This document shows positions 17,350 through 25,799 of a DNA stretch of 64,000 nt, piece by piece. The stretch's first letter is position 1. Each line of letters starts with the position of its first letter. The notes under the pieces were generated by a model. The model worked only from the letters and a program-made list of their open reading frames with translations, had not been told where the DNA came from and made no database searches. The DNA lies in NCBI GenBank assembly GCA_042408875.1, contig JBHOQS010000019.1, positions 151,200 to 215,199 on the forward strand. Reading direction: 5' to 3'. The position numbers and the translations under genes were made by a program. Source of the stretch: JBHOQS01 sp042408875. Lineage in GTDB: Bacteria; Chloroflexota; UBA11872; JBHOQS01.

Positions 17350-19023
17350 ATGCGTGGTGGAGTTGGTCGCTGGATAGTAGTGCTCGTCACGGTCCTGGGG
17401 ATGCTGTGGGGAAGCGTGCCCCTGGTCAGGGCGCAGGCTCCCGCGCCGGCGCCGCCCCAGCCGCTGAGAGCGCCCAACGATGAACGCCTGGGGGTCAATG
17501 AAAGCTTCTATGCCTCCAACCTGGCCAAGAAGCTGGGGGCTCGCTGGACCCGCTGGACCATCGAGTGGGAGCATCTCCAGCGCAGCGGCCCCCGTGATTT
17601 CAACGACTTCTACATCGACCAGCGCATCCTTGACCGCGAGATCAGCAACGGCTTCCGCGTGGCCGGGCTGATCAAGAACACCCCGGCCTGGGCTGCGCGC
17701 AACCCGGAGTTCGGCCCCAAGTCACCGCCACGCAACCTTGACCAGCCGGTGTTTCTGCCTAGCGGCGCCATCAACGTGGAGAACTACTTCGGCAACGTCA
17801 TGTATGAGCTGGCCAGACGGTACGCTGGCAAGATCGACGTCTGGATGATCTGGAACGAGGTCGACATCCCACCGGTCGGGCCGAACGCCATGTACAACAC
17901 CTGGATGGGTTCGCTCCAGGACTACTACCAACTCTTGAAAGTGGGCTATCAGGCTGTCAAGCGGGCGAACCCCAACGCCACGGTGGTGCTCGCGCCCTAC
18001 AGCTTCATGCGCAATAAGCGCTGGTGGCAGGAGTTCCTGAACGTTGCCTCAGCCGACCCGGAGGGGCCAGCCAACGGCTACTTTTTCGACGTGCTAGCAC
18101 TCAACCTGTACCGCAACCCGCATGATGCATGGGACCTGATGAAAGGCACCGCCGACGTGCGCGGCCAAGCTGATGATTGCGAGACGGTGCGGCGGGACGG
18201 CGATGTCGCGGTGCGAATGCCCGATGAGCAGTTCGAGGCCCTGCCCTATGCAGAGCAGATCCGCGGTATCGAGCTCCTCCGGCAGTGCTACGGCATTCCA
18301 GACAAGCCTGTCTGGCTCACCGAAGTGAATTCAATGCCCTACGACGATCCATACGTCGATGGCTGGGACCCGGCCCACCGCAACGACTACTTCCGCATTA
18401 CCCAGGATGACCAGGCCTCGTACGTGATCCAGCTCTACGCGCTTGCACTGGCGGCCGGTTACCAGAAAGTCTTCTGGCAGGCTATGCAGGACGACCGGCC
18501 GCCAGTGCCGGACGAACTGTGGGGCCTGGTGCGGTACCACCCTGACATGCTGAACGCCGATCCGGCGCGCGTCCGCCCGGTCTACCGGGCGTACCAGGTC
18601 ATGGCCGAGGCGCTTGGTGGAGCGCAGCGCATTGAGCTCGCCACGCTGAACCGGCCGGACTCGGCCGGCTACAGCCGGTACGCTCCCCGCTATCAGTGGC
18701 TGGTGCATCTGGTGGCCGCGCAGCGCGGCGATCGCCGCGCCAGCATCTTATGGAACGGGGACGGCGTCCCGATCACCGTGTCGATCCCGCGCTGGGGCGC
18801 AATAGCAGAGGTTGTCGATAAGTATGGCAATCGCCGTCCGCTTGAGCCTTCGCCCGATGGGACGCGCTGGGTAGTGACGTTGGACGCGGCCGTGCGGCAC
18901 TTCGAACACCCAGTGTTCGGGAGCGACCCGCCGGGGTACTACTACGTGGGCGGCTCTCCGCTGATTATCTTTGAGTATGGCGTCCCTAGCGACGCACCGG
19001 TCGAGGCGCCGTCGCTTGGCTGA
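17350..19023 (+). CDS. Secreted clan-A glycoside-hydrolase-like protein
   Basis: The ATG at 17350 follows GGGAGGGG and gives 557 residues. Residues 1-30 form a signal peptide (RWIVVLVTVLGMLWGSVPLV then RAQA). The rest looks like a TIM barrel of glycoside hydrolase clan GH-A. The acid/base motif is visible in VWMIWNEVDIP and a likely nucleophile strand in PVWLTEVNSMP. Between them lie aromatic-rich segments typical of sugar-binding sites. The C-terminal 130 residues form a beta-rich domain. The exact GH family (GH5, GH39 or another) and the substrate are not determined. It stands alone and is probably extracellular or surface-bound. Confidence 0.72.
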   Translation: MRGGVGRWIVVLVTVLGMLWGSVPLVRAQAPAPAPPQPLRAPNDERLGVNESFYASNLAKKLGARWTRWTIEWEHLQRSGPRDFNDFYIDQRILDREISNGFRVAGLIKNTPAWAARNPEFGPKSPPRNLDQPVFLPSGAINVENYFGNVMYELARRYAGKIDVWMIWNEVDIPPVGPNAMYNTWMGSLQDYYQLLKVGYQAVKRANPNATVVLAPYSFMRNKRWWQEFLNVASADPEGPANGYFFDVLALNLYRNPHDAWDLMKGTADVRGQADDCETVRRDGDVAVRMPDEQFEALPYAEQIRGIELLRQCYGIPDKPVWLTEVNSMPYDDPYVDGWDPAHRNDYFRITQDDQASYVIQLYALALAAGYQKVFWQAMQDDRPPVPDELWGLVRYHPDMLNADPARVRPVYRAYQVMAEALGGAQRIELATLNRPDSAGYSRYAPRYQWLVHLVAAQRGDRRASILWNGDGVPITVSIPRWGAIAEVVDKYGNRRPLEPSPDGTRWVVTLDAAVRHFEHPVFGSDPPGYYYVGGSPLIIFEYGVPSDAPVEAPSLG

Positions 19024-19142
19024 GCAATCATGCACCTTCTAGCTAGCGGCAGGTATCGTATCTACTGGGTCCAAGACTTCGGGGCGCGGCGGTGACGGCA
19101 GCGCTGCCGCGCACTGCTCACCCCTGGCTGTCGGCCGCATGC

Positions 19143-19148
19143 TATACT
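19143..19148 (+). promoter_or_regulatory. Extended -10 TGCTATACT before the Ldh2 dehydrogenase gene
   Basis: TATACT is preceded by TGC, the extended -10 form also seen before moaA and ftsH. The start codon lies 160 bases downstream. The -35 is weak. Confidence 0.4.
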
Positions 19149-19308
19149 GCGTCGGGCTCCCTGTGCTGATGCCGGGCGCAGGCACTCTAACTCGCGCATG
19201 GAACACACCACGCTTGCCCGCCTGTGCCCTGGCTAGAGTGCTCACGCGGGCACCGGCGCTACAAACGGCCCCTATCCTGTCCTGATCCTATCTCGGAGGC
19301 CAGCAAGG

Positions 19309-20367
19309 GTGGGCAACGAGCACATTGTCGCTATACCGGCGTTGCAGTCGTTTCTCCAAGGCGCGCTTCAGAAGGCAGGTGTCCCGCCCGCGCATGCCGT
19401 GCGCATCACCGAGGTGCTGGTTGACTGCGAGCTACGCGGCTACGAGGACCATGGCGCCTATTTCCTCCATGAGTTGCTAGGCTGGTATGCCTCCGGCGCC
19501 ATGAACCCGGCGCCGCAGGTGCGGGTTATCCGGGAGACTGAAACGGCCACGCTGCTGGATGGCGACCGCGGCTGTGGGGCCATCGCTGCCACGGAGGCGA
19601 TGCGCTCCTGCATCGCCAAAGCGCGCACACACGGCTTTGCCTGTGCCGGTATCCGCAACTCCGGCCACTTCATCGCGGCGGGGCCGTACGCGATGCTGGC
19701 TGCCGAGGCCGGGATGATCGGCTTTGCCGCCTCGAATGTGACGCCGCTGATGGCCCCCACCGGCGGCCTGACCCGCACCTTCGGCACAAACCCGCTGGCC
19801 TACGCCGTGCCCGCCGGCCGGCACCTTCCGGTGCTGTTCGACATGGCCACTAGCCAGATCGCCGGCTTCAAAGTACGCCTGGCCGCGCTGGAGGGCCGCG
19901 AGGTAGCGCCCGGCCTGATCGAGGATGCTCAGGGCCGGCCCACGACCAACCCGCATGACTACCTGAACGGCGGGCTGATCCTGCCGGTAGGTGGCTACAA
20001 GGGCTATGGCCTGGCGATGATCGTGGATGTGCTGTGTGGGGTGCTCACTGGCGCCGGCTTCGCCCGGACGGCTGGGGTCACGCACGGCAAGACCGGCCAG
20101 TTCTTCTGGGCGCTGGACGTGGAACAGTTCATGCCCCGCGCGGAGTTCCTGGCGCGCATGGATGAACAGATCGACCAGGTAAAATCGAGCGCGCGCAAGG
20201 AAGGTGTGGCTGAGATCTTCGTCCCGGGCGAGCGTGGGCTGCGGCGCAAGCAGCGGCTCCTGGAGCAGGGCACTGTGCCGCTCTCAGAGGTGACCTGGCG
20301 CGTGCTCCAAGAGGATTGCGCCAGGCTGGGTATTCCCATGCTCCAGCGGCTGGAGGCCGGCGAGTAA
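19309..20367 (+). CDS. Ldh2-family NAD(P)-dependent malate/L-lactate/ureidoglycolate dehydrogenase
   Basis: The protein has 352 residues from a GTG start behind GGAGGCCAGCAAGG. The fold is that of the second malate/lactate dehydrogenase family, unrelated to Rossmann-type LDH. It has the N-terminal helical region with ELRGYEDHGAYF, the catalytic histidine segment GIRNSGHFIAAGPYAMLA, GLTRTFGTNPLAYAVP, and LPVGGYKGYGLAMIVDVL near the cofactor site. Members oxidise malate, lactate, sulfolactate, ureidoglycolate or similar 2-hydroxyacids, and the substrate here is open. A strong hairpin between this gene and rluD suggests they are separate transcripts. Confidence 0.9.
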   Translation: MGNEHIVAIPALQSFLQGALQKAGVPPAHAVRITEVLVDCELRGYEDHGAYFLHELLGWYASGAMNPAPQVRVIRETETATLLDGDRGCGAIAATEAMRSCIAKARTHGFACAGIRNSGHFIAAGPYAMLAAEAGMIGFAASNVTPLMAPTGGLTRTFGTNPLAYAVPAGRHLPVLFDMATSQIAGFKVRLAALEGREVAPGLIEDAQGRPTTNPHDYLNGGLILPVGGYKGYGLAMIVDVLCGVLTGAGFARTAGVTHGKTGQFFWALDVEQFMPRAEFLARMDEQIDQVKSSARKEGVAEIFVPGERGLRRKQRLLEQGTVPLSEVTWRVLQEDCARLGIPMLQRLEAGE

Positions 20368-20405
20368 GCGCCTCGGCCACACTGTGTGGAGAGCCACTGC
20401 AAGCC

Positions 20406-20435
20406 GCTGCACCCGCTCCGCGGAGCGGATGCAGC
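20406..20435. terminator. 15-bp near-palindromic hairpin after the Ldh2 gene
   Basis: GCTGCA-C-CCGCTCCG pairs with CGGAGCGG-A-TGCAGC, with one mismatch and no loop in the linear palindrome, so the inner pairs must open. The core at 20413-20428 is a perfect 16-base palindrome. It has no T-run; it may be a terminator for the dehydrogenase gene or an operator for rluD. Confidence 0.5.
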
Positions 20436-20450
20436 TCGGATAGGTACATC

Positions 20451-21449
20451 ATGGTGAGGGACGCGGAGGTCTCGCACGACACTGGGTCACAGACAGAGCG
20501 CCTTGAGCTCACAGTGCCCCAGGGGGAGGCCGGCGCCAGGCTCGACGCTTACCTGGCTCGCGCGGTGCCTGACCTGAGCCGCTCGCGCGCCGAGCGACTG
20601 ATCGAAGAGGGGCGCGTCTTGGTTGATAGCCGCCTGGCGCGGCCCGCGACGCGGGTGCAGGCCGGCAGCCGCGTGCTCGTGGAGCTTCCCCCGCCGGAAC
20701 CACTTGTGCTGGCGCCTGAGCCGATCCCGCTGCGTATCGTCTACGAGAACCCGGATATCCTCGTCATCGATAAGCCAGCGGGGCTCGTAGTCCATCCGGC
20801 CCCGGGCCATCCTACCGGCACGCTGGTGCATGCGTTGCTAGGACACGCCGAGGCCCTAGCCGAGAGCGATGACCCGACTCGACCAGGCATCGTGCACCGG
20901 CTCGACAAGGATACCTCTGGCTTGATGGTCGTGGCCAAGACCGAACGAGCGCGGCTATGGCTGGTCGATCAGTTCGCCCAGCGGCGCGTGCACAAGCGCT
21001 ACCTGGCGCTGTTGGCCGGTGCGGTGACGCCTGATGAGGGGGTGATCGACGCACCGATCGGGCGCCACCCGGTGCACCGCCAGCGCATGGCGATCCTGCC
21101 CGAGGGACGTGGGGGCAGGCCCGCGCGCACCGCCTACCGCGTGCTCGAGCGCTTTCCCGGCTACACGTTGGTTGAAGCCTTCCCCGAGACCGGGCGGACG
21201 CACCAGATCCGCGTGCACGTTGCCTCGCGCGGCTGGCCAGTGGTTGGCGATCCAGTGTACGGGGGCCGGCGTGCAACCCGCGCTGCCGAGGCGCTTGGGC
21301 TGGCGCGACAGTTCCTACATGCCGCGGACTTACGTTTCACCCTGCCCGATGGCCGCGAGCTTAGCTTCCACTCCGAGCTTCCCGAGGATCTGGCGGCTGC
21401 GTTAGACCGCCTGCGCCGGGGTGAACGCCGGCGCGCCGCTACCTCATAG
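20451..21449 (+). CDS. rluD: 23S rRNA pseudouridine synthase, RluD type
   Basis: The ATG at 20451 gives 332 residues; the frame is open upstream but extends into the Ldh2 end. The N-terminal S4 RNA-binding domain (ARLDAYLARAVPDLSRSRAERLIEEG in part) precedes the RluA-type catalytic domain. The catalytic aspartate lies in HRLDKDTSGL. Also visible are PDILVIDKPAGLVVHP and the later GRTHQIRVH, LPDGR and FHSELP segments. RluD converts uridines 1911, 1915 and 1917 of 23S rRNA helix 69 in E. coli; RluC or RluA specificity cannot be excluded without alignment. It converges on the zinc-ribbon gene with 37 bases between. Confidence 0.92.
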   Translation: MVRDAEVSHDTGSQTERLELTVPQGEAGARLDAYLARAVPDLSRSRAERLIEEGRVLVDSRLARPATRVQAGSRVLVELPPPEPLVLAPEPIPLRIVYENPDILVIDKPAGLVVHPAPGHPTGTLVHALLGHAEALAESDDPTRPGIVHRLDKDTSGLMVVAKTERARLWLVDQFAQRRVHKRYLALLAGAVTPDEGVIDAPIGRHPVHRQRMAILPEGRGGRPARTAYRVLERFPGYTLVEAFPETGRTHQIRVHVASRGWPVVGDPVYGGRRATRAAEALGLARQFLHAADLRFTLPDGRELSFHSELPEDLAAALDRLRRGERRRAATS

Positions 21450-21486
21450 CGGCCTGAGCGCCTGGCTCCGGCTGGCTGCCAGACGT

Positions 21487-22314
21487 TCAGGCCGGAGCCT
21501 CGGCGCGAGGGTTGTACTGCGGCAAACCCAGCTCCTGCCGGATCAGGGCGATAGCGTGGAAGGCACGGGTATTGGTCATGCCGAGCTCAGTGGCGATCTG
21601 CTTATGGATGCCGATTGGTGGGAGCGGCAGCGCGGGAAGATAGCGCTCACGCACACGGGCCAGCTCCTCGTCGGTGAACTCCCAGTCGGCCGGTGGACGG
21701 CTGATACTGAGCCGCTCGCGCTGGCGCAGGTAGCGGACCACCTCCCGCACAGCGCGCAGCGGTATGTCCATCTCCGCGGCGATAGTGTGGCGAATGCCAT
21801 CGTACTCATGCGGCTGGGCCAGCTCAAGGTAGCGCTGTTCGATTGCGGCGATCTGCTCAGGCGTGAGCGCAAAGGGCGACTCGGGTGGCCGCGGCGGTAC
21901 TGACAGTGCCGATACGCCAGCACCCCTCTCATGCCGGTCAGGCTGGCGGGACGGCCTGGCGTACGGCTGTGGTAGCGGACGGCCGGTGACGGTACGAGCC
22001 GGCGCGGCGCCGCTGGCAGCAACCGCCTGCGGCGCAGGCTGCGCCTGCACCACGGGAGGGCGTGTGCGCTCGACCTCAGGGTGTGCACGGGCCTCGGCGC
22101 GTTCGCGCTCGCGCCGCTCAGCCATCTCCTCGGGGGTCAGCCGCTCAATGACATAGGTAGGTCTGGCTGCCGCCGCGCCGCGCGCGGCTTCTTGAGTGAG
22201 GCGTTGCGTCTGCGCGGCGCGCGTGCACTCGGGGCAACGGATCACGGTTGCTTTTGGCGCCTTAAACCATTTGCCGCAGGAAGCGCAACGCACACGCAGG
22301 GAGGGCCTCGCCAT
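21487..22314 (-). CDS. Zinc-ribbon protein with two repeated C-terminal helical domains
   Basis: The protein has 275 residues. A zinc ribbon opens it (cysteines 10, 13, 27 and 30; CASCGKWF and RCPEC). A proline- and arginine-rich linker covers about 45-147. Then come two similar units of about 55 residues (148-202 and 212-265), each with a T-x-E-x-[IL] start, a YL segment, then I-x-x-x-IA-x-E-[ML] and an aliphatic helix resembling a helix-turn-helix. This layout suggests a DNA-binding or RNA-polymerase-associated protein, but I know no named family. Three AGTGACT repeats sit directly before its start. Confidence 0.62.
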   Translation of the reverse strand: MARPSLRVRCASCGKWFKAPKATVIRCPECTRAAQTQRLTQEAARGAAAARPTYVIERLTPEEMAERRERERAEARAHPEVERTRPPVVQAQPAPQAVAASGAAPARTVTGRPLPQPYARPSRQPDRHERGAGVSALSVPPRPPESPFALTPEQIAAIEQRYLELAQPHEYDGIRHTIAAEMDIPLRAVREVVRYLRQRERLSISRPPADWEFTDEELARVRERYLPALPLPPIGIHKQIATELGMTNTRAFHAIALIRQELGLPQYNPRAEAPA

Positions 22315-22318
22315 CTTC

Positions 22319-22349
22319 AGTCACTCTTTTCAGTCACTTCAGAGTCACT
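22319..22349 (-). repeat. Three direct AGTGACT heptamers before the zinc-ribbon gene
   Basis: On the minus strand AGTGACT occurs at 22349-22343, 22338-22332 and 22325-22319, the last ending 5 bases before the ATG. Spacings are 11 and 13 bases. A repeated operator or a translation-control element is possible, or simple slippage. Confidence 0.7.
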
Positions 22350-22508
22350 CTAAGGAGTGGTGCCCCGGAGAACAGCCCGGCTCGCTGACAGGACGCTCAG
22401 CGCCTATTATCCCGCCCCGTCCATCGGGCGTCCAATCCGGCAGCCCATCCGGGATGTGCCTGCCGGTCATGCGCACCTTGCAGGGCCACACGATCGCCGG
22501 GTCGCGGT

Positions 22509-23924
22509 TTAAAGGATGCCGAGTGGGTTGACGAAGCGGCCGTTCAACAGGAACTCCAGGTGGAGGTGCGGGCCGGTCGAGCGGCCAGTCGAGCCCATGC
22601 TGCCGATCACCTGGCCCTTGTTTACGTACTGTCCGGGCCGCACGTAGATCGCGGCGAGGTGATTGTAGGTGCTCACCCAACCGTTTCCGTGGTTGACGAT
22701 GATGCGGTTGCCATAGCCAGTGCTATCCCACCCAGTGAACGTGACCAGGCCACCGTCGGCGGCGAGGATGGGCGTGCCCATCGGCGCAGCGATGTCGATA
22801 CCGGGATGCCAGCCGGAGAAGTACGTGGTGATCACGCCGCGCGCGGGCCAGACGAAGCGGCCAGAGCCGGTCACCGGCCGCGGCGGCGCAACAGGACGAG
22901 CCACGCTCGCCGCGCTGCTGCGGGCTGCCGGCTGTGTCGGAGGCGCCTGCGGCCGTGCCACCGGCCGCGGCGGCGTGGGGATGACCCCGCCGGGGACGAT
23001 GAGCTTCTGGTACGGCTCCAGCGTCTCGTTGGTCACCCGGTTGAAGTCAGCGATCGCCTGCGGATCGGCTTTGTAGCGGGCCGCAATACTCTCTAGAGTG
23101 TCGCCCTCCTGGACCTCATGGTAGACGCCCGACACCGGCAGGATCAGCAGCTTCTGGCCGATCTGAATGAAATCGTCCTCGCTTAGCTTGTTCGCCCATA
23201 AAATGGTCTGGTAGCTGATGCCATAGCGCAGGCCCAGGTCCCACACCGTATCGCCTGGCGCCACCTCATGGACGATGACGCCCTCGCGTGGGCGCTCCGG
23301 CACGATCGTTACCGGCAGGGGCGGGCGTACCAGCGCCGCACGATCCAGCACGGAGCTTCGCTCAGGCGCCACAGCCGGCGCCAGCACGGCCTGGGGGACG
23401 CCCGGTGGCGCGACCGGGCCGACCACCGGAGGCAGGCCACGCGTCGAGAGCGTGCGGACGCGGCTGCCGAAGCTTGCGTCGTGCGCAGCGACTACCGAAC
23501 TCCCGGGGGCGAGCCAGTAGCCTTGCGGCGGCTGTGGGCGAGCGAAGCTCCCAACGGCTGCCACGAGAGCCGCTGCGCCGAGGACAGCCCCAGGAGGGGC
23601 CACCTCTGGCAGACGCTCGGCTAGCACGCTGAGCAGAGCGTCCCGATCCCGCGCCAGCGCATACATCCGCTGCGCTGCCATGACGGCAGCCATAGCATAC
23701 CGTCTGCATGCCGCAGCAAGGGACAGCCACAACCACAGCGCGGTGAGCGCAAAGGGGAAGAAGAGAGACGCCGGACGCAGCAGGAGCGACGCAAACGACG
23801 TGCCGGCGGCAGATACAACGCCCCCCGCCAGACCGATGGCGGGCCCAGCGTCTGCGGGCAGGTCCTGAGGCGCGCGCCCACGGGGCGCGTACGGCGCAGG
23901 CCAGTGCGGTGCGTAGTCGCTCAT
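22509..23924 (-). CDS. Membrane-anchored LysM/M23 peptidoglycan endopeptidase
   Basis: The ATG at 23924 gives 471 residues. A hydrophobic anchor lies near residues 45-75 (FFPFALTALWLWLSLAAACR). Two LysM domains follow (VAPGDTVWDLGLRYG; VQEGDTLESIAARY), each ending in a ILP/IVPGG-type strand. A proline-rich spacer leads to an M23 (LytM-type) domain with HPGIDIAAP, VSTYNHL and the metal-ligand motif GPHLHLEF near the C-terminus. The key histidines and aspartate (HxxxD, HxH) are present, so it is probably catalytically competent. It would cut peptide cross-links or act as a cell-wall hydrolase activator outside the membrane. Confidence 0.9.
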   Translation of the reverse strand: MSDYAPHWPAPYAPRGRAPQDLPADAGPAIGLAGGVVSAAGTSFASLLLRPASLFFPFALTALWLWLSLAAACRRYAMAAVMAAQRMYALARDRDALLSVLAERLPEVAPPGAVLGAAALVAAVGSFARPQPPQGYWLAPGSSVVAAHDASFGSRVRTLSTRGLPPVVGPVAPPGVPQAVLAPAVAPERSSVLDRAALVRPPLPVTIVPERPREGVIVHEVAPGDTVWDLGLRYGISYQTILWANKLSEDDFIQIGQKLLILPVSGVYHEVQEGDTLESIAARYKADPQAIADFNRVTNETLEPYQKLIVPGGVIPTPPRPVARPQAPPTQPAARSSAASVARPVAPPRPVTGSGRFVWPARGVITTYFSGWHPGIDIAAPMGTPILAADGGLVTFTGWDSTGYGNRIIVNHGNGWVSTYNHLAAIYVRPGQYVNKGQVIGSMGSTGRSTGPHLHLEFLLNGRFVNPLGIL

Positions 23925-24175
23925 GCTTCTGTAGATGCTTGTCGAGTCCCTGAGCGAAGGGTGGCCGTAGGCAATCGCTCGAGCCCTGCACCCGGGCCAC
24001 GAGCCGCCCTCTGGCACACGCGCATCGGGGCGCATGGCGGCCTACCGCACTGTAGGACCTGCCGGCGACATGCTAGCACAGTGCTTCAGAAACTCCAAAA
24101 CCTTGCGCGCAATTTCACAAGTTGTCGATGTTAGGGAACATGTTTGCCGCCTCGGCCGTGGGGCAGCCGCCCTGC

Positions 24176-24181
24176 TACAAT
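24176..24181 (+). promoter_or_regulatory. Extended -10 TGCTACAAT before the FGGY kinase gene
   Basis: TACAAT with an upstream TGC lies 68 bases before the kinase ATG. No -35 is evident, as is common for extended -10 promoters. Confidence 0.45.
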
Positions 24182-24248
24182 GCGGGTACGGCTGCCGGCC
24201 AAAGGCCGGCGCGCCCGCCATCATATCGAAGGCGTTACAGGGCACCAC

Positions 24249-25799
24249 ATGAACGCACCACGGTGCCGAGCCGCCAGTGTGCTCGTCGGCCTGGACCTCG
24301 GCACAACGAATATCAAGGCGCTTGCGCTTGACCCTGCGGATGGACGCGTACTGGGCGTCGTACGCGCTCCCACGCCGGCAGTGCAGCCACGCCCGGGCTG
24401 GACAGAGCACGATGCTGACGCGCTGTGGCATACGGCTGCCGGCTGTGTAGCCCAGCTCCTCACCAAGTGCAGCCCCGGCGTGTCTCCGCTGGCGATCAGC
24501 ATCGGCAGTATGGCCGAGGCCGGGCTCCTGGTAGACCGCCAGGGCGAGCCGCTGTGCCCCATCATCGCCTGGCATGACCCGCGCACTGAGCCTTATCGCC
24601 AGCGCTTCGAAGCCCAGGTGGGCGCGGAACGGCTCTACACCATCACTGGCCAGGTGCCGCGGCAGATCTTCAGCCTGTATAAGCTGCTCTGGCTGCGCGA
24701 GCACCTCCCGGATGCCTGGAGCCGCGCCTATCGCTGGCTGTGCGTCCCCGACTTCGTCACCTTCCGACTGTGCAGTGCTCAGGTCACAGATTACAGCATC
24801 GCTTCGCGCACGCTCCTGCTTGATCAGGCACGCGTGACGTGGTCGCAGGAACTCCTCGACGCCGCCGGGCTGGACGCGGCGCTCCTGCCCGAGCTCGTGC
24901 CAGCTGGAACGGTGGCCGGCACAGTGCATGCCGCGGCGGCGGGGGCGACTGGCCTGCCGGAGGGCACGCCAGTAGTAGTTGGCGGGCATGACCACCACTG
25001 CGCCGCCCTAGCTGCTGGAGCTGCGGCAGCCGGGCGCGTTCTCGACTCCACCGGCACAGCTGAGACAGTGCTAGCCTGGAGTGAGCGGTTCAATTCCGAT
25101 CCACGGCTTCTCCACGAAGGCATTGCCCAGTGCCGCTCCCTGGATCCCCGACGGATCGCACTCTTCGCCTCGCTCCCGGCGTCGGGCGGGCTGCTGGCCT
25201 GGGTCGCCGGCAAGCTACTCGAGCGCCCTGCCGAGGAAGGGTGGGATGCCGCGTTCGCGGCTGCGGCGCGGGTCGCGCCCGGGGCGGACGGCCTGCTCTG
25301 CCTGCCGTACCTGCGCGGCGCGGTCACGCCCCACGCGGATCCGGCGGCACGCGCGGCGTTCGTTGGTTTTCGCGATAGCCACACGTGGGCGCACGTGCTG
25401 CGCGCCGCGGCGGAGGGAGTAGCGCTCTGGCTGCGCCTTGCACTGGGGAGTCTGGAACGGGCTGCGGGCGCAGCAATCGAGGAGCTGATCGTCGTGGGCG
25501 GGCTGGCGCAGGCGGAACTCCTGCTCCGCCTGCGCGCGGACGTGACCGGGCGGACCGTGCTGGCGCCGGAGCTGCACGAAGGCGTTGCCCTGGGCGCGGC
25601 ACTGCTCGCTGGCGTCGGCGCCGGGGTCTATGCTTCACTCGATGAGGCCGCCCGTGCCCCGCGCCTAGCCATCCAGCGGTTTGCGCCAGCGCCTGAGCAC
25701 CGAGCGCTGTATGAGCGACTCTACGCAGAGGCCTACCGCGACCTGTACACCACCCTCAGGCCAGTGCTCGCGCGCCTGGGAGCGTTGTTCGCCGAGTGA
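24249..25799 (+). CDS. FGGY-family carbohydrate kinase
   Basis: The ATG at 24249 gives 516 residues. The N-terminal ATPase-lobe motif LVGLDLGTTNIKALALD and a PGWTEHDAD segment are standard for FGGY kinases. AWHDPRTE lies near the sugar site, VVGGHDHHCAALAAGA is the phosphate-2 region, and VVGGLAQAELLLRLRADVTGR is the adenosine loop. Substrates in the family include gluconate, xylulose, ribulose and glycerol, and the GGHDHHC segment does not decide between them. Its last 44 bases overlap the 3' end of holA on the other strand. Confidence 0.9.
   Translation: MNAPRCRAASVLVGLDLGTTNIKALALDPADGRVLGVVRAPTPAVQPRPGWTEHDADALWHTAAGCVAQLLTKCSPGVSPLAISIGSMAEAGLLVDRQGEPLCPIIAWHDPRTEPYRQRFEAQVGAERLYTITGQVPRQIFSLYKLLWLREHLPDAWSRAYRWLCVPDFVTFRLCSAQVTDYSIASRTLLLDQARVTWSQELLDAAGLDAALLPELVPAGTVAGTVHAAAAGATGLPEGTPVVVGGHDHHCAALAAGAAAAGRVLDSTGTAETVLAWSERFNSDPRLLHEGIAQCRSLDPRRIALFASLPASGGLLAWVAGKLLERPAEEGWDAAFAAAARVAPGADGLLCLPYLRGAVTPHADPAARAAFVGFRDSHTWAHVLRAAAEGVALWLRLALGSLERAAGAAIEELIVVGGLAQAELLLRLRADVTGRTVLAPELHEGVALGAALLAGVGAGVYASLDEAARAPRLAIQRFAPAPEHRALYERLYAEAYRDLYTTLRPVLARLGALFAE

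Noticed and set aside
20413..20428. The palindrome CCGCTCCG/CGGAGCGG as a definite operator
   Set aside because: It lies between the Ldh2 stop and the rluD start and extends into a longer stem, so a terminator or processing signal is equally likely. It is listed as a tentative hairpin.
24096..24126. TTGTGAAATTGCGCGCAA on the minus strand as a Rex operator
   Set aside because: Only one half-site (TTGTGA) fits the consensus and the other arm does not match TCACAA. It lies over the spacer of genes unrelated to redox control.
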